Positions 6,616 through 7,754 of a stretch of DNA of 7,754 bases are shown here, one piece after another. Location of the stretch: assembly GCA_027320785.1 (NCBI GenBank), contig DAHVKR010000002.1, forward strand, positions 1 through 7,754. Direction: 5' to 3'. The DNA comes from Bdellovibrionales bacterium (GTDB lineage Bacteria > Bdellovibrionota > Bdellovibrionia > Bdellovibrionales > Bdellovibrionaceae). Both the position numbers and the translations under genes were made by a program. Position 1 is the stretch's first letter. Every line of letters starts with the position of its first letter. Under the pieces are notes generated by a model, which made no database searches, had not been told where the DNA came from, and was given only the letters and a program-made list of their open reading frames with translations.

Positions 6616-6655
6616 GCTCAAGAACACTTTCGTTCTTTGTAACTAAAATTAAAAT

Positions 6656-6686
6656 AAAAAAGCCAAGGTATTGCCTTGGCTTTTTT
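6656..6686. terminator. Bidirectional Rho-independent terminator between phaR and the COG3014-type gene
   Basis: GCCAAGG (6662-6668) and CCTTGGC (6674-6680) form a perfect 7-bp stem with the 5-nt loop TATTG. Six A's (6656-6661) precede it and six T's (6681-6686) follow, so it works as a terminator in both directions. It serves phaR on the + strand, about 40 nt after its stop, and the converging gene on the minus strand, whose TAA stop (6687-6685) overlaps the run. Confidence 0.92.
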
Positions 6687-7754
6687 ATTTTACAGATCGC
6701 CAGATTAAAAAGTGAGTCTGCCCAGCCGTAACTTGAATTTTCTGAGGTGCAGATCTTTCCCCCGACGGAGCACCATTACCATCATAACCCTGGACTACAA
6801 TATCGTACTGCCCTGGATCCAAAGTAACTCGTGATATCTGTATAGAGGCTGGCAAAAAAGACCATTGCCGAAGATCCGCTCTCTCCGTGGCCTGCATCCC
6901 TATGAAAGCAATCGCTCCCAAGAGGCCTCCATTATTTTTGTCTTTACGAGCAATCTCTCGGGCTGCCACTTCTCGCGCAACCCGCGCAGCAACCCGTCTT
7001 GCAATCAAAGCTGGACGGTCTGCCGCAAGAGTTTTAATAGCAGCTTGTTCAGTATTATAAACAATAATTGATTTTGGCTCTACAGTGCCATTCACGACAA
7101 GTCCCGCACTTTGAGTGACACTCGAGACAGGCTTTAACATAGGGAAAAGAGGCTCATGAGGGTCTGGAACCTTTCGAGGGCCCCATCCGGACATATATAA
7201 CAACACAAGCTCAGCCTTCTTTTTCCAGTTTCCCTCTGGCTTATATTCCACTTCTGGAAATTTTTTCTTCCACATTGCGAGGTCATCGGAACGTCTGGCC
7301 CAATAGGCTGACCGGATTAGGTCTCGATGTAGATTGGGAATTGTGGGATCAATTTTGTATGTCTCTTGATAGGCAATATAGGCATCATCCCATTTATGAG
7401 TTGCCTCATATATGAGAGCTGCCAGATACCGAGAAAACGGATTGATCTCAAAGTTCTTTTTTTGATCCATCCGATACTTATTAAACTTTTCATTCATCCG
7501 GCGCACTTCTACCATGGCATCATCGTAGTTATTCTGCTCAAGATAATTCATGGCGAGAAAAGCATTAATAAACATCTTTTCGAAGGTATCACCCTTGTAT
7601 TGAACCATCTCCTCGTTTAACAGCATGGAGCTGGCATCCTTCGTAATAGAGTGGTAGTCGAGCTCTTCTGCTAACTTATCTGCAAACAAAAAATAGCGAG
7701 TGCTTTCGTCAATTTTTCCTGCCATTTGTAGGGCGGTAGCGTAGTCCAACACGT
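6685..7754 (-). CDS. COG3014-type TPR lipoprotein, N-terminus missing at the window edge
   Basis: The frame is open to the window end; a GTG at 7752 exists, but the frame runs on and the protein lacks the signal peptide expected for the family. The visible 355 residues begin inside a TPR region (DYATALQMAGKIDESTRYF). They then show the family features: a SMLLNEEMVQYKGDTFEKM block (about residues 42-60), a second TPR-like part (AFLAMNYLEQNNYDDAMVEVRRMN; PFSRYLAALIYEATHKWDDA), an Ala/Arg-rich helix (about 249-270), and a C-terminal beta domain with ATERADLRQWSFLPASIQ and LDPGQYDIVV. COG3014 proteins are poorly characterised lipoproteins, often encoded beside LpoB/CsgG-like envelope genes; function is unknown. 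It converges on phaR and shares its terminator. The family call is from the pattern of conserved blocks. Confidence 0.75.
   Translation of the reverse strand, partial: VLDYATALQMAGKIDESTRYFLFADKLAEELDYHSITKDASSMLLNEEMVQYKGDTFEKMFINAFLAMNYLEQNNYDDAMVEVRRMNEKFNKYRMDQKKNFEINPFSRYLAALIYEATHKWDDAYIAYQETYKIDPTIPNLHRDLIRSAYWARRSDDLAMWKKKFPEVEYKPEGNWKKKAELVLLYMSGWGPRKVPDPHEPLFPMLKPVSSVTQSAGLVVNGTVEPKSIIVYNTEQAAIKTLAADRPALIARRVAARVAREVAAREIARKDKNNGGLLGAIAFIGMQATERADLRQWSFLPASIQISRVTLDPGQYDIVVQGYDGNGAPSGERSAPQKIQVTAGQTHFLIWRSVK

Noticed and set aside
6620..6637. AAGAAC/GTTCTT hairpin just after phaR as its terminator
   Set aside because: Weak 6-bp stem without a U-run; the strong terminator lies 25 nt further on.

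Overview
The window is about 42% GC and looks chromosomal. It carries a PrkA/YeaH stress operon, a TPR lipoprotein next to a LolB-like lipoprotein, a PhaR-type regulator and a COG3014-type lipoprotein. The mix of families, the moderate GC and the many lipoproteins suggest a Gram-negative bacterium of the Bdellovibrionota/former deltaproteobacterial type. That placement is inference from protein resemblance only.

Layout from left to right. Bases 1 to about 115 are clearly different (about two-thirds GC, coding sense on the + strand) and look like a piece of another genome joined inside the yeaH gene, so the contig end is probably chimeric. From about 115 to 5749 every gene is on the minus strand. 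In transcription order these are a 136-aa membrane-anchored protein of unknown function (5749-5339), a 612-aa TPR lipoprotein (5261-3423), a LolB-like lipoprotein (3340-2699), the AAA+ protein PrkA (2531-456), and the N-terminal part of YeaH/DUF444 (450 to the junction). A roughly 300-base divergent region (5750-6066) separates this block from phaR on the + strand (6067-6615). It holds a good sigma70-like promoter, a palindrome over the -35 box, and a structured leader containing a copy of the phaR Shine-Dalgarno sequence. phaR converges on a COG3014-type TPR protein (7754-6685, missing its N-terminus), and a strong symmetrical terminator lies between the two.

How the genes fit together. prkA and yeaH are 5 nt apart and form the first two genes of the widespread prkA-yeaH-spoVR stress/starvation operon; spoVR would be expected beyond the junction. 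They have their own promoter candidate and a palindrome-rich leader. The TPR and LolB-like genes recall the TPR-lolB pairing of Pseudomonas and point to an outer-membrane lipoprotein role. PhaR-family proteins sense or regulate polyhydroxyalkanoate storage, but no PHA enzyme lies in the window. I see no mobile element, CRISPR array, tRNA or rRNA, and no clear novel multi-gene system. The points most worth checking are the phaR leader and the chimeric end.
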